From the NCBI RefSeq assembly GCF_011516735.1, contig NZ_WOSX01000016.1, forward strand, positions 1 to 64,000: a stretch of DNA of 64,000 bases, given 5' to 3'. Shown one piece after another: positions 34,294 to 44,034 of the stretch. Position 1 is the first letter of the stretch, and every line of letters starts with the position of its first letter. The position numbers and the translations under genes are program-made. Source of the DNA: Acetobacter fallax. GTDB lineage: Bacteria; Pseudomonadota; Alphaproteobacteria; Acetobacterales; Acetobacteraceae. The notes below the pieces were generated by a model, which saw only the letters and a list, made by a program, of their open reading frames with translations, was not told where the DNA came from and did not search any database.

Positions 34294-36628
34294 GCAGCCC
34301 GACAGCATTGAGGATGCGTTTCTGAGGATCCGCCGAACCCGTCGCGGGCATGGTGGCCATCTCATGGGGCAGTACCGCCGCATGCGGCAGTTGCTCACGC
34401 AGATCCTCGGTCAGCGCATATGCCTCGCCCTGGCTGTGAATCACATGCGGCGTGATGAGAATCAGAAGCTCCGTCCTGTCGCGGGTATTGGTCTGCGTTG
34501 CTCCCAGCATTCCGATCACCGGAATGTCCTTCAGCCAGGGAAGGCCCGCATTGGCACGATTGGCCTTGTCTGAAATCAGCCCTGCCAGCCCAACGGTCTG
34601 TCCGTCCGCGATCACGACGCGGGATGTCACCTGGCGCTGTGAAAAGGTCGGGCTGTTGATCGACCCGCTGCCTGTGGACGTCGTGGTGGACGCGACCGAA
34701 CTCACTTTTTGCGAAATGTCGAGTGTTACCGTGCCACCATTGCTGACATGCGGAGTGACCTGAAGAATGACACCGGTTGGCTGATAATTGATGGAATTCG
34801 TGATCGTCGAATTGGATGTCAGCACACCCGTCGTCGATCCGGTGAGATAGGGAACCATATCACCAACCATCAGCGATGCAGGCTGGTTGTCGACCACCAG
34901 GAGTTCAGGAGAAGACAACACTTTCACAGATGTCACGGATTGCAGGGCATTGATGACAAACGGTGCTCCTCCCTGGCCGGACCCGCCAAGCACAAAACCA
35001 GGAAAGCTGCTCGAAAGCTGGGATGAAACGAGATTCGAAGCGCCAAGAGACTGCGTGGCATTGCTGAGAATACCGTTGATGCCGCCGGACTTGAAGAAAA
35101 ACTGCGTGCCGTAATTGAGCGCGTCGTTCAGCGTGACCTCCGCAACCGTGGCATCGACCCTTACCTGAAGCGGCATGATGTCCACTTTGCGTAACATGGA
35201 TGCAACCGTCTCGTTCTCAATCAGAGTGCCATAAACCAGAAGAGCATTGTTCTGCGTGTCCGGAATGATGCGGATCTGGCCACCTTCCGATTTGTTGCTG
35301 TCCGAACTGTTGCCAAGGCCGCCCAGCAACGGATTATTTGAAATGCCATCCTCAGACTGCGCGGACTGACTGTTTCCCTGCGTGCCACCTGTCGTGGAAC
35401 CGGTCTGGCCCTGATCCGCGGATAAACCGTTCTGAGACGAGGACAGGCCATTGCTATCCTGCGATCCCCCTATGCCAGTGCTGCTGCCCGATGATCCGGA
35501 TGAGCCGGACCCCGACATGCTATTCTGTAAACTCCCAGATTGTGTCGACATTTTCGATGTCGGAACGGCCGTGACATGACCGGGCGTGAAGGCCTGCTGA
35601 AGAATATAGGCAACGTCATTCGCACGCCCGTTCTGAATATAATAGACGTTCCAGTGCCGGATCGTCTTGCGACGCTCAGCTTCGATCACTGCAAAAGCCC
35701 GCCGCGCATCCTCAAGCAGACGTGGCTGGGATGTGATGATCATCACCGATTCAATGCGCGGCATGGCAATGACCTGAATCCGGTCAGCCAGAGCCTGCCC
35801 CTTTTTGCTCGCCAGAGCCGACTGGAGCGCCTGAGTCAGCTCCTGCGCGTTCCCGCTGGTCGCCGGAAACAGCGCATAGGACTGACCGGCCAGAACATCG
35901 GAATCGAATGTACGCACCAGTTCATCGAGTGAAGCGCGGGTCGCCGGATCACCGGAAACAACAACCGCGTTTCCTGATGGAGCCGCAACAATATGACCCC
36001 CATTGCGCAGCACCGGCTGGAGCGCTTTCACAAGACTTTCCGCGGACGTGTAGCGAAGAGGGATAATCGAACTGCCCGCCGCATCCCCGCCGCCGCCTGG
36101 CCCGCCCTGTGCCGTCGAAGAGGTCACCCGATACACCCCGTTTTCAACGATCAGAGCCGCGCCCGCGCCGGAAAGCGCCGTGCGAAAGACCGCCAGAAGC
36201 TCATCCTGCCGAAGCGGACGGGATGTCCTGAGTGTGATCGTGCCATGAACATTGGAGTCGACCAGATAATTGGCTTTCAGAAGGCGCCCCAGAACCTCGT
36301 CCGTCGCCGACCGGATGTCCGTATCGGAAAAATTCAGTGTGATGTCACCACCACCGGAAGACGATGTCGCGCGTCCTGGCAGTGAGCGCACACGCCCATA
36401 ACTCAGCGTGCCACCACGTGTCGCGTCCGTGCTGCCCAGATCCCCGTCTATGCGGGGTGTCGCGATCTGGCCGCTCATATTGCCCGAAACAGGAAGGGGG
36501 GTGACATGCGGCGGTATGTCGGAACAGCTGGCAAGAAGGGCCAGCACAGGCAGAGAGGCCAGAGACAGTCGCAGTCTGAGAGATCTGAGCGGGGAAAAAT
36601 GCATGGAGGAAGCTGTACCGTATCTCAC
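34286..36628 (-). CDS. gspD: Type II secretion secretin GspD (lipoprotein)
   Basis: A GTG at 36628, just after the gspM stop, gives 780 residues; an ATG at 36604 would give a more compact signal peptide. The lipobox is LALLASC, so it may reach the outer membrane as a lipoprotein without a separate pilotin. The N0-N3 domains run to about residue 480. One holds an insertion of about 90 Ser/Gly/Gln-rich residues (GSGSSGSSGSSTGIGG). The secretin barrel contains VPYLTGSTTGV and the C-terminal LPWLKDIPVIGMLGATQTNT block. It forms the outer-membrane channel for folded exoproteins. Confidence 0.95.
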   Translation of the reverse strand: MRYGTASSMHFSPLRSLRLRLSLASLPVLALLASCSDIPPHVTPLPVSGNMSGQIATPRIDGDLGSTDATRGGTLSYGRVRSLPGRATSSSGGGDITLNFSDTDIRSATDEVLGRLLKANYLVDSNVHGTITLRTSRPLRQDELLAVFRTALSGAGAALIVENGVYRVTSSTAQGGPGGGGDAAGSSIIPLRYTSAESLVKALQPVLRNGGHIVAAPSGNAVVVSGDPATRASLDELVRTFDSDVLAGQSYALFPATSGNAQELTQALQSALASKKGQALADRIQVIAMPRIESVMIITSQPRLLEDARRAFAVIEAERRKTIRHWNVYYIQNGRANDVAYILQQAFTPGHVTAVPTSKMSTQSGSLQNSMSGSGSSGSSGSSTGIGGSQDSNGLSSSQNGLSADQGQTGSTTGGTQGNSQSAQSEDGISNNPLLGGLGNSSDSNKSEGGQIRIIPDTQNNALLVYGTLIENETVASMLRKVDIMPLQVRVDATVAEVTLNDALNYGTQFFFKSGGINGILSNATQSLGASNLVSSQLSSSFPGFVLGGSGQGGAPFVINALQSVTSVKVLSSPELLVVDNQPASLMVGDMVPYLTGSTTGVLTSNSTITNSINYQPTGVILQVTPHVSNGGTVTLDISQKVSSVASTTTSTGSGSINSPTFSQRQVTSRVVIADGQTVGLAGLISDKANRANAGLPWLKDIPVIGMLGATQTNTRDRTELLILITPHVIHSQGEAYALTEDLREQLPHAAVLPHEMATMPATGSADPQKRILNAVGLHD

Positions 36629-36634
36629 ACTGCG

Positions 36635-37315
36635 TCACCGAAAGGAGGAAGAAGAGGAAGTTGGGAGAGTATTGCGGGCAACGCGTTTTAGCGGAGCATC
36701 CCGCAGGGCAAGGATTGTCACTGCGGCATCGATCATCCGCCCCTTCATGGCCTCCTCCTCAAGGCGTGCGCTGCCGGCAACCTGCAACTGAAGATCATCG
36801 ACCAGAAGTCGGGGGGATGTGCTTCCGTCGAGAACATCAAGCAGATGCACAAGATCCGGCCAGGAGGTCGTCAGGGAAATACGTACGCCGAGACGCTCGA
36901 AACTTCCGCTGCGCACAACAGGCAAAGGCTCCTGACTGGTCAGAACCGCCTGCACACTGTCCGCCGCATCGTGCACGCTCTCCTGAAGTCGGGCCAGCGC
37001 CGTCTCGTCCGAGGTCTCGGTGATGAGCAGAGTGCTGCCAGAAGCCGTCTGCGTCGCCGTTTCATACTTCGCCCGAAGAGCGGGAATGCTCTCCGCAAGT
37101 GCCTCGGTACGGGACAGAATCAGATGCTTGTTTTCAATGTCCGATTTGCCATCCTGATAGAAAGCCACAAGCGATGACACCAGAATCCACATCAGAACGG
37201 CAAACATGACCGTTATCCCGATCGCAAGGATGCGTCCCGGACGACCTTCCGGCAATTTCAGCTCGTGCTGCGAAGGTGAGGATGACACGGCGATATCAGT
37301 CCGGAGCGTTGGCAT
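36635..37315 (-). CDS. gspM: Type II secretion protein GspM
   Basis: The ATG at 37315 overlaps the gspL end by 20 bp and gives 226 residues; an upstream in-frame start adds ten. One membrane helix (RILAIGITVMFAVLMWILVS) follows a short cytoplasmic N-terminus, then a coiled region and a ferredoxin-like periplasmic domain. The latter includes SFERLGVRISLTTSWPDLVH and HLLDVLDGSTSPRLLVDDLQ, the pattern of the GspM C-terminal domain. It partners GspL in the inner-membrane platform. The C-terminal tail (TSSSSSFR) is low complexity. Confidence 0.85.
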   Translation of the reverse strand: MPTLRTDIAVSSSPSQHELKLPEGRPGRILAIGITVMFAVLMWILVSSLVAFYQDGKSDIENKHLILSRTEALAESIPALRAKYETATQTASGSTLLITETSDETALARLQESVHDAADSVQAVLTSQEPLPVVRSGSFERLGVRISLTTSWPDLVHLLDVLDGSTSPRLLVDDLQLQVAGSARLEEEAMKGRMIDAAVTILALRDAPLKRVARNTLPTSSSSSFR

Positions 37316-38300
37316 TAATGGTGAACACGTCCTGACTCTTGTCATCGGAGCGTGTTACCGGACCGGAAAAAGAGGCATCCGTGAAGGCTGCATCATGCTC
37401 AAGAATGCCAATCAGCTGGGTCGCCTGCTTCGACTGACCTTCCATGGTGACATGATGCTCATGAATACGCAGCGCCGTCAGAAATGTACCATCCGGAAGC
37501 GTGTCCGTCAGAGTCCGGAGCGTCGCCAGAGATGACCCTGTCCGGCGTTCCTCTTTTCCGATTTCAGCCGGACCAGCCGTAAATGCCGCAATCTCCCGGC
37601 GAAGATTCTCAGCCTGCTCACGTCTGTCAGACAGAGCCCTGATCTCGCGATTCAACCGGAAAACCTGAATCTCCTGTAAACAGAAAGGAACAATCGCCAC
37701 ACCCAGAGCCAGAACGGGGAGAGCATAGAGAAAAGGATGTTTCTTCGGCTTCACGACATGAAACGGAATGGCATCCATCCCGCCCGCCGGCGTTTCCATG
37801 CACAGGCGCGTCGGAGAAATACCGGCGCCACGCAACATGTCGAGCGCCGGTTCAAACAGGAAGCGTGGCGCGACAAGCAGTCGGAAAACAGCTCCGGCCT
37901 GTCTGCCCGCTTCACGATCCCGGGTGACCGTCCATATGACATCCTCCGCCCGAAAAGGTGTCAGGCGATCAAGATCATAACCAATGGCCAGCATGGCATT
38001 TCGCGCCGCCGCCAGTGGAAGAGAAACATTCCGGGACAGAATGCCACCGTGCGGCAGCATAAGCGAAATCTCCGGCATATGGCGGAGCAGGGACCGACGC
38101 TGACGTGCGCCCGCAAGGGCCGTCCGGCAGGCCTGAATGTCATTTTCATGAACCGTTCCGTCAGCGCGGATCATAAGCCGGATGTCCCGCCTGTTATCTC
38201 CCGTGAGCGCACGGGGAAGCATCTCCGTCATCCGGTCGAACCACCAGCGTCCGAACGTATGAACAAAAAGGCTGACGGATGCTTGTCTAATGGTCATCAC
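37296..38300 (-). CDS. gspL: Type II secretion protein GspL (PilM/PilN-like)
   Basis: The protein has 334 residues. The first 180 residues are the cytoplasmic actin-like domain that in other systems binds GspE, with MPEISLMLPHGGILSRNVSL and FRAEDVIWTVTRDREAGRQ. A membrane helix follows at about 193-212 (FLYALPVLALGVAIVPFC), then a coiled PilN-like segment (LNREIRALSDRREQAENLRR). The periplasmic domain ends with SQDVFTINANAPD. It is first in the minus-strand gspL-M-D-K transcript. Confidence 0.88.
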   Translation of the reverse strand: MMTIRQASVSLFVHTFGRWWFDRMTEMLPRALTGDNRRDIRLMIRADGTVHENDIQACRTALAGARQRRSLLRHMPEISLMLPHGGILSRNVSLPLAAARNAMLAIGYDLDRLTPFRAEDVIWTVTRDREAGRQAGAVFRLLVAPRFLFEPALDMLRGAGISPTRLCMETPAGGMDAIPFHVVKPKKHPFLYALPVLALGVAIVPFCLQEIQVFRLNREIRALSDRREQAENLRREIAAFTAGPAEIGKEERRTGSSLATLRTLTDTLPDGTFLTALRIHEHHVTMEGQSKQATQLIGILEHDAAFTDASFSGPVTRSDDKSQDVFTINANAPD

Positions 38301-38518
38301 GCAGCGCTTCGAATGATCCGGTTTTCAGAGAGTATCTGATGAAAAAATCCTGTTCCATTGACCACCGGCGGGAGACAGGCGCACTCGATAACACCGCCCC
38401 CCGTCAGGTGACAGGACCGACGTGTTATATATTTATGACACGTTAACGTTCGCTCTGGTTTCAGACGCTCCCGTCTTTTAAGCCGGGTTCCTGCCATCAG
38501 GCAGAGACGTCGGAGATC
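38301..38518. other. Intergenic region between gspO and gspL
   Basis: This gap separates two minus-strand genes and should contain the promoter of gspL-M-D-K. An AT-rich island GTTATATATTTATGACACGTTAAC (about 38420-38445) contains a TATA-type -10 candidate on the minus strand. A direct terminator for gspL-M-D-K is not needed here, and none is seen. Confidence 0.35.
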
Positions 38519-39310
38519 TCACTCCGCCGTCAGCGTCAGGCGCGCAATCCAGATGGCACCAGCCAGACAGGGACCAAAAGGAACGACAAGTGTCATGCTG
38601 AAGCGTCCCGTTCGAAAGATGGTTGTCGCGGCAGTCATGATTCCGAGAACGGATGACAGAAGCACGACAGAAGGCAGCGGAGCGATACCAACCCATGCGC
38701 CTCCCAGCGCCAGAAGCTTTACATCGCCACCACCAAGACCAGTACGTTTCCTCAGGCGGCGATATCCCCAGGCGACAGACGCAAAAAGTATCCAGCCGGC
38801 AGCACATCCCATGACCCGGTCATACACCCCGTCCCAGCCCTCCAGGACGACACTCTCAAGAAGCCCGGTAAGCAGAAGCGGGAGCGTGATGGTGTCCGGA
38901 AGCCGCAGACAGATCAGATCAATCCAGGAAAGCACGAGAAGCCCCCAGCCGAGAACGCAATCGGCGAAAAAGACAGGCAGATCGGAAACAGCATCATCAT
39001 ACGGCACACCATGCAATTGACACCCGATCAGTCTGGACAGCACCGCACAGGCAGGAATCAGCAGCGCTGCCAGTTCCACTTTCAGATGCAGAGGGTCGAT
39101 CGAAGCACCGCAATGCCGGCAGCGTCCTTTCTGCACAAGATACGAAAAAATCGGGACCATCTCGAAAGCCGAAAGATGGGTGTGGCAACTTTCGCAATAA
39201 GATCGACCGGACACAAAAGTCTCGTCACGCGGAATGCGACGGATGAGCACACCAAGGAAGCTGCCGATAAAAGGTGCGAGAAAAAACGGGATGAGGACAA
39301 AAGGCGTCAT
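38519..39310 (-). CDS. gspO: Prepilin peptidase / N-methyltransferase GspO
   Basis: The ATG at 39310 gives 263 residues; upstream in-frame codons extend into the divergent gspE leader. The cytoplasmic zinc-binding loop has two Cys pairs, CESCHTH and CRHCGASI. The active-site Asp residues are in LSWIDLICLRLPD and GLGGGDVKLLALGG. Many membrane helices surround them. It cleaves and methylates GspG, H, I, J and K pseudopilins. The gene is divergent from gspE with 53 bp between the starts. Confidence 0.95.
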   Translation of the reverse strand: MTPFVLIPFFLAPFIGSFLGVLIRRIPRDETFVSGRSYCESCHTHLSAFEMVPIFSYLVQKGRCRHCGASIDPLHLKVELAALLIPACAVLSRLIGCQLHGVPYDDAVSDLPVFFADCVLGWGLLVLSWIDLICLRLPDTITLPLLLTGLLESVVLEGWDGVYDRVMGCAAGWILFASVAWGYRRLRKRTGLGGGDVKLLALGGAWVGIAPLPSVVLLSSVLGIMTAATTIFRTGRFSMTLVVPFGPCLAGAIWIARLTLTAE

Positions 39311-39363
39311 GGCGCGGCCGACAGTGAAGGATTGTTCCCTGCCCGGCAAGCGGGGAATGCAGC

Positions 39364-41088
39364 ATGACTGAGCTTGCGCCGTCCACATCGCCGGACATCA
39401 TGCCGCTTAACGTAATGAGTCTGGAAAACGCCATACTGGAACGGGGTGTCTGTGAATCGCGTGCCCTTGACCGCGCCCGCAATGTCGTCACGGAAACAGG
39501 CCAGCCCCTGGCCCTCGTCCTGTTGCAACTGGGGCTCGTCAGCGAAACGGATCTCGCCCGTACCTACGCCGCGCTGCTCGGAAAAGATGTCATCGACGCC
39601 CCGCGCCTGGCCGAAATCATCGATCCGGTGATGCCGGACCGTCTGGGAGCGCGCTTTCTGCACCATGCCCGTGCAGTTCCCATCAAACATACCAGCGGAC
39701 TCATCCATCTCGCCATGGCGGACCCTCTGGACGACTACACCTGCGCTGCGGCAAAACTGGCGACAGGCTGCCATGTGGTGCGCGAAGTCGCACGCCCAGC
39801 CGATCTGGAGGTCGCTCTTACCCGCCTCTATCCTGAAAACGACGATGAGAATGAAGACGGCGCTCCGCTGCTCACCGATGACGATCCGGCAGAGGAAGAT
39901 ACCGACCGGCTGAAAGACCTGGCCAGCGAGGCGCCGGTCATCCGCCTGGTGAATCAGCTCATTTTTCGGGCCGTCGAGACACGCGCTTCAGATATCCATA
40001 TCGAGCCGTTCGAGGATCGCCTGATCGTCCGGTATCGCTACGACGGCGTCCTGCACGAAGTCGACAGCCAGAGTCCCCGCATGACATCCGCCCTGATCTC
40101 CCGCATCAAGATCATGGCCAGACTCGATATCGCTGAAAGACGATTACCGCAGGACGGCCGGATCAAACTCGCCGTGCGCGGGCACGAGGTCGATTTCCGT
40201 GTCTCCACCGTGCCATCCCTGCACGGGGAAATCGCCGTTCTCCGCGTGCTCGACCGGACCACCGTCAGCTTCGATTACGCCCGCCTCGGCCTGGCGCCGG
40301 GCATCATCAGCGCCTTCAGGACAGCACTGGAACTCCCGAACGGCATCGTGCTCGTTACCGGCCCGACCGGAAGCGGTAAAACCACCACGCTCTATACCGG
40401 TCTTGCCGGAATAAACTCCCGCGAACGCAACGTGATGACGGTCGAAGACCCGATCGAATACCAGCTCGCCGGGATCAATCAGATCCAGACACGCCCCGTC
40501 ATCGGACTGACCTTCGCAAGCCTGCTGCGCGCTATCCTCCGGCAGGATCCCGATGTCATCATGGTCGGTGAAATCCGTGATCTCGAAACCGCGCAGATCG
40601 CCGTTCAGGCCGCGCTGACCGGCCATCTGGTTCTCTCGACGCTCCACACCAATTCCGCCGCCGCCGCCGTGACGCGTCTGCGCGACATGGGACTGGAAGA
40701 CTATCTCATCACCGCGGTCCTGCGCGGCATTCTCGCGCAGAGACTGGTGAGAAAGCTTTGTGAAAGCTGCAAAAGACCCGAGCCGGTCCTGCCCGAACTC
40801 GCACAGCGCCTCGGGCTTGATCCGGCCGGACAGCACACACTCTGGCATGCCGTCGGTTGCCCCCACTGCCGCCAGACAGGATATCGCGGGCGGAGCGCCG
40901 TCGCGGAATTTCTCCAGCCGTCCCGGGAGGTCACGCGTCTCATCCTCGCCGGCGCCGATCACACTGAAATCGAGCGCGCCGCCATCGCCGAAGGGATGGA
41001 AACGATGTTTCACGCCGGCCTGCGCGTGGCGCTCGCCGGCGAGACGACGCTTGAGGAAGTCAGCCGTATCATCGGACAGGACGGATGA
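39364..41088 (+). CDS. gspE: Type II secretion ATPase GspE
   Basis: The protein has 574 residues. The N-terminal domain (about 1-180) ends in an acidic linker (ENDDENEDGAPLLTDDDPAE). The ATPase core has SDIHIEPFEDRLIVRYRYDG, Walker A GPTGSGKTTTLY at about residue 333, the Asp box MTVEDPIEYQL, Walker B DVIMVGEIRDLETA and the His box TLHTNSA. The zinc module has CESC and CPHC. It powers pseudopilus assembly from the cytoplasm. The stop overlaps gspF by 4 bp (ATGA). Confidence 0.97.
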   Translation: MTELAPSTSPDIMPLNVMSLENAILERGVCESRALDRARNVVTETGQPLALVLLQLGLVSETDLARTYAALLGKDVIDAPRLAEIIDPVMPDRLGARFLHHARAVPIKHTSGLIHLAMADPLDDYTCAAAKLATGCHVVREVARPADLEVALTRLYPENDDENEDGAPLLTDDDPAEEDTDRLKDLASEAPVIRLVNQLIFRAVETRASDIHIEPFEDRLIVRYRYDGVLHEVDSQSPRMTSALISRIKIMARLDIAERRLPQDGRIKLAVRGHEVDFRVSTVPSLHGEIAVLRVLDRTTVSFDYARLGLAPGIISAFRTALELPNGIVLVTGPTGSGKTTTLYTGLAGINSRERNVMTVEDPIEYQLAGINQIQTRPVIGLTFASLLRAILRQDPDVIMVGEIRDLETAQIAVQAALTGHLVLSTLHTNSAAAAVTRLRDMGLEDYLITAVLRGILAQRLVRKLCESCKRPEPVLPELAQRLGLDPAGQHTLWHAVGCPHCRQTGYRGRSAVAEFLQPSREVTRLILAGADHTEIERAAIAEGMETMFHAGLRVALAGETTLEEVSRIIGQDG

Positions 41089-42350
41089 ACGCGGCCGCTC
41101 AGACAGATCCGGGAAACAGCCAGACGAACTGGCGCTATCAGGCCGTCTCACCCGATGGAACCGTCAGCCACGGAGAGATGACAGCCGCCACCGAAGCGCA
41201 GGTCGTCGCCCGTCTGCGCCGCCAGAAACTCATGGCCGTTCAGGTCACGCCCGCAACCCGCGGAGGCGCTCTGCGCAGCGAACTGTTTTCCCTGCTCGGA
41301 CGCGGCAACGAAGCGCGTCTCCGTGGTCGCGAACTCGCGGATTTCACGCGCAAACTCGCCACGATGCTGGGCGCCGGCCTGGATCTCGACCGCGCCCTGC
41401 GATTTCTCGGTGAAACGGCGCTTAACCCACGCAGTGCCAGAGTCATCGATACACTGAGAGATCGCGTACGAGACGGTGACTCCTTCGCCAGCGCGCTGGA
41501 AGCCTCCTCTTCGACATTCTCGAAACTCTATATCGGCCTGATCAGGGCCGGTGAAGCCGGAGGCGCTCTCGCCGACGCCCTGCTGCATCTCGCCGATCTT
41601 CTGGAACGCGAACGCAGGATGAAGACAACCGTTCAGTCCGCCATGATCTACCCGGCCGTGCTGGTGGTCGCCTCTGTCTTCTCGATCGTCCTGCTCCTTA
41701 CACACGTCCTCCCCCAGTTCGTGCCCCTGTTCGAGGAAAATGGCGCGTCATTACCGACAGCCACGAAAATTGTGATTGCGGCAGGTGATTTTCTCACGAC
41801 ATGGGGCATCTTCCTGCTCGGTGGCAGCGTGCTCGGCATCGCACTGGGGAGGATCGCCCTGCGGAAGCCGGATCTGCGCTACATGTCCGACCGCCTGCTG
41901 CTGCGTATTCCCGTGCTCGGAACCCTTCTTCGGGAAGTCATGGCGGCACAGTTCACGCGCACCCTCGGCACCCTCATGCGCAATGGCGTGCCTCTCGTGG
42001 GCGCCTTGCGGATCACCGAAGGCGTCATCAACAATTCCGCCGGCGCCGGCGCGGTCAGTGAGGCCACCCGTGTCGTCCGGGAAGGCGGAAGCCTCGCTTC
42101 CTCGCTCGAACATTCCAGGTTTTTCCCCGAAACCATGACGCACTTCCTGAAGGTCGGAGAAGAAACGGCGCAACTCTCCGCCATTGCCCTCAAATCCGCC
42201 GACATCCACGAAGACGCCAGCCGCGTCACTATCCAGCGGCTCCTTGCCATTCTTGTGCCCGCCATCACGATCATCATGGGTGTCATCGTCGCCGGGATCG
42301 TCTCCGCCCTCCTGCTGGCGATGCTGAGCCTCAATGATCTCGCACACTGA
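41085..42350 (+). CDS. gspF: Type II secretion inner-membrane platform protein GspF
   Basis: The protein has 421 residues. Two homologous cytoplasmic helical domains flank the membrane segments: FTRKLATMLGAGLDLDRALR in the first and FTRTLGTLMRNGVPLVGALR in the second. Membrane helices include YPAVLVVASVFSIVLLLTHV and the C-terminal TIIMGVIVAGIVSALLLAML. It binds GspE and GspL. It overlaps gspE by 4 bp and gspH by 17 bp, so the whole plus-strand set is translationally linked. Confidence 0.96.
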   Translation: MNAAAQTDPGNSQTNWRYQAVSPDGTVSHGEMTAATEAQVVARLRRQKLMAVQVTPATRGGALRSELFSLLGRGNEARLRGRELADFTRKLATMLGAGLDLDRALRFLGETALNPRSARVIDTLRDRVRDGDSFASALEASSSTFSKLYIGLIRAGEAGGALADALLHLADLLERERRMKTTVQSAMIYPAVLVVASVFSIVLLLTHVLPQFVPLFEENGASLPTATKIVIAAGDFLTTWGIFLLGGSVLGIALGRIALRKPDLRYMSDRLLLRIPVLGTLLREVMAAQFTRTLGTLMRNGVPLVGALRITEGVINNSAGAGAVSEATRVVREGGSLASSLEHSRFFPETMTHFLKVGEETAQLSAIALKSADIHEDASRVTIQRLLAILVPAITIIMGVIVAGIVSALLLAMLSLNDLAH

Positions 42351-42804
42351 AACCGGCGAAGATCCGTCCCAGGCTGGTTTCACCCTGCCTGAGATCATCG
42401 TCGTTCTCGTGATCGCAGGCCTCCTCATGGGCGTGGCCCTGGAGCGCGGGCCGCTCCGGAGCGACGCCACCGCGTTTTCAGCCGCCCGCTCCCGTGTTCT
42501 GGGTATTTTCCATGATGCACAGACCTTGTCCGAAACCAGTGGTGATGGTGTCTCACTCGAAGTCAGTGCCGCCACGGGCCATCTCATTACACGCCACGGA
42601 CGCAGTGTGTCCGATCAGAAACTGACAGGAGCAACCCGCCTGCTTCTGCCTTTGCTCAATGGTCATTCCGCTCCCGTCGCATTCTACCGTTTTACCGCCG
42701 ACGGAGGGGCGTCGGGGCCGCCCGTGGTCCTCACACTCGGTAATCATGCCTGCATCATCAGCCTCAGCCCCGTCACAGGCCGGATCAGTGCCAGTGAGAG
42801 CTGA
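42334..42804 (+). CDS. gspH: Type II secretion minor pseudopilin GspH
   Basis: The protein has 156 residues. The processing site is AG/FTLPEIIVVLVIAGLLMGV, with Glu at +5, after a 14-residue leader. The rest is a GspH-type beta domain with SAATGHLITRHGRSVSDQKL. The start lies within the end of gspF. It is one of the minor pseudopilins that prime pseudopilus assembly with GspI, J and K. Confidence 0.88.
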   Translation: MISHTETGEDPSQAGFTLPEIIVVLVIAGLLMGVALERGPLRSDATAFSAARSRVLGIFHDAQTLSETSGDGVSLEVSAATGHLITRHGRSVSDQKLTGATRLLLPLLNGHSAPVAFYRFTADGGASGPPVVLTLGNHACIISLSPVTGRISASES

Positions 42805-43213
42805 TCAGTCCCCGTCCGCGGCAGAGCCTGAACGCGGCTTCACATTGCTCGAAGTCATCATCGCGCTGATGATTGCCGGTTTCGCGCTTGCCGCAATGTT
42901 CGCCTCCCTCGAAACAGGGCTGGCCGGTGGCGGCAGGGCGGATCACAGTCTGCGCGCCATCTCCATTGCGCGCTCCGAGCTTGCGGCCGCCATTGCAACG
43001 CCCGTGCTCCGCCCCGGAACACAGGAGTATGTTATCGAGCGCTACTATCATTCGACAGTCGACATCAGGCAGGTCGCAACCGGTTCCGCAACACGGGGCA
43101 GCAGCGAAAGACCCGGGTTGTTCTCCGTGTCAGTGACCGTGACCCGGGACGGATCAGCCCGTGCCGTTAATCTGACAGGGAGGGCAGTCCGCATCGCTGT
43201 CACACAGGAATGA
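42788..43213 (+). CDS. gspI: Type II secretion minor pseudopilin GspI
   Basis: The likely start is a GTG at 42788, within the last codons of gspH, giving 141 residues; a second GTG lies at 42794. Upstream in-frame sequence is gspH in another frame. The cleavage site is RG/FTLLEVIIALMIAGFALAA. The remainder (AISIARSELAAAIATPVLRP, then FSVSVTVTRDGSARAV) fits GspI. The stop overlaps the gspJ start by 4 bp. Confidence 0.87.
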   Translation: MPVRADQSPSAAEPERGFTLLEVIIALMIAGFALAAMFASLETGLAGGGRADHSLRAISIARSELAAAIATPVLRPGTQEYVIERYYHSTVDIRQVATGSATRGSSERPGLFSVSVTVTRDGSARAVNLTGRAVRIAVTQE

Positions 43214-43803
43214 GACAGGATGACGCTGGTTTCACGCTGCTCGAAATTCTTGTTGTCACCATCGTGTTTGGTCTGCTCTCCGTCGCTCTGTGGGAAGGCG
43301 TCGGCATCGGCACCAGAGGGTGGGCCCTTGAGGAGCATCGTTACGGACGCGAGCTCGAATTTCAGGGGCTTGAGGACAGCCTGCATCGCCTGATCGAACG
43401 TGCTGAACTCTCCGATCCGGGAAATCCAGGCGCTTTCTCAGGACAGGCCGACCTCTTGCGACTGATCTCATGGCTCCCCGAAGGCAACGGCTTCGATCAT
43501 GAGATTGAAGCGGGTCTCGGCGTCAGCGGCCGCCATGAACTTGTGCTGCGATGGCGACACTACCGCCGGGCAAAATGCCCTGGTGACGACGCATCGTTTC
43601 ATGAAGAGGTTCTCGCACACGGTGTCAGGGCCGCCAGTTTTTCCTATTACGGCATGCAGAATGGCCGGCACGTCTGGCAGTCGGTCTGGTCAGGGCAGTA
43701 TTTGCCGCTTCTGGTCAAAATAAAAATCGATTTTACAGCATCACGGGATGAATGGCCGGAAATGCTGATCAGACCGCTGAGAAGTGGCGCGGACGGATCG
43801 TAG
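43210..43803 (+). CDS. gspJ: Type II secretion minor pseudopilin GspJ
   Basis: The protein has 197 residues. The processing site is AG/FTLLEILVVTIVFGLLSVA. The globular part resembles GspJ, with GLEDSLHRLIERAELSDPGN and the C-terminal RAASFSYYGMQNGRHVWQSV. It is the last gene of the overlapping gspE-F-H-I-J set. No gspC follows; a GspN/C-like gene sits 9 kb further on. Confidence 0.88.
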   Translation: MRQDDAGFTLLEILVVTIVFGLLSVALWEGVGIGTRGWALEEHRYGRELEFQGLEDSLHRLIERAELSDPGNPGAFSGQADLLRLISWLPEGNGFDHEIEAGLGVSGRHELVLRWRHYRRAKCPGDDASFHEEVLAHGVRAASFSYYGMQNGRHVWQSVWSGQYLPLLVKIKIDFTASRDEWPEMLIRPLRSGADGS

Positions 43804-43837
43804 AAGAAACTAAAAAAATCAAAAAGTATCACGGCGT

Positions 43838-43844
43838 CTGTCAT
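43838..43844 (+). promoter_or_regulatory. Possible Pho-box half-site upstream of the phosphoesterase gene
   Basis: CTGTCAT matches one half of the PhoB consensus. The expected second half 11 bases further on (CCTTAAT) fits poorly. A second weak candidate, TTGTGAC-GAAA-TTTTAAC, lies about 30 bases downstream with the right spacing. The 231-bp AT-rich gap clearly holds the promoter of the phosphoesterase gene. Phosphate control would suit the product but is only a suggestion. Confidence 0.25.
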
Positions 43845-44034
43845 CTAACCTTAATGATTTCTTCATTTTCATTGTGACGAAATTTTAACTAAGTGTTGCA
43901 CGAACGGAAAGAGAAAGAGAATCAGTTTCTGGTAATAAATCTGTAAAAGTTTCTTTTTTTACTGAGTTTTTCTCTTTTGTTTTTGTTCGCAGGTTCCGAA
44001 AATCTGAAATTGCGGTAATACGGAAGGTATAAAA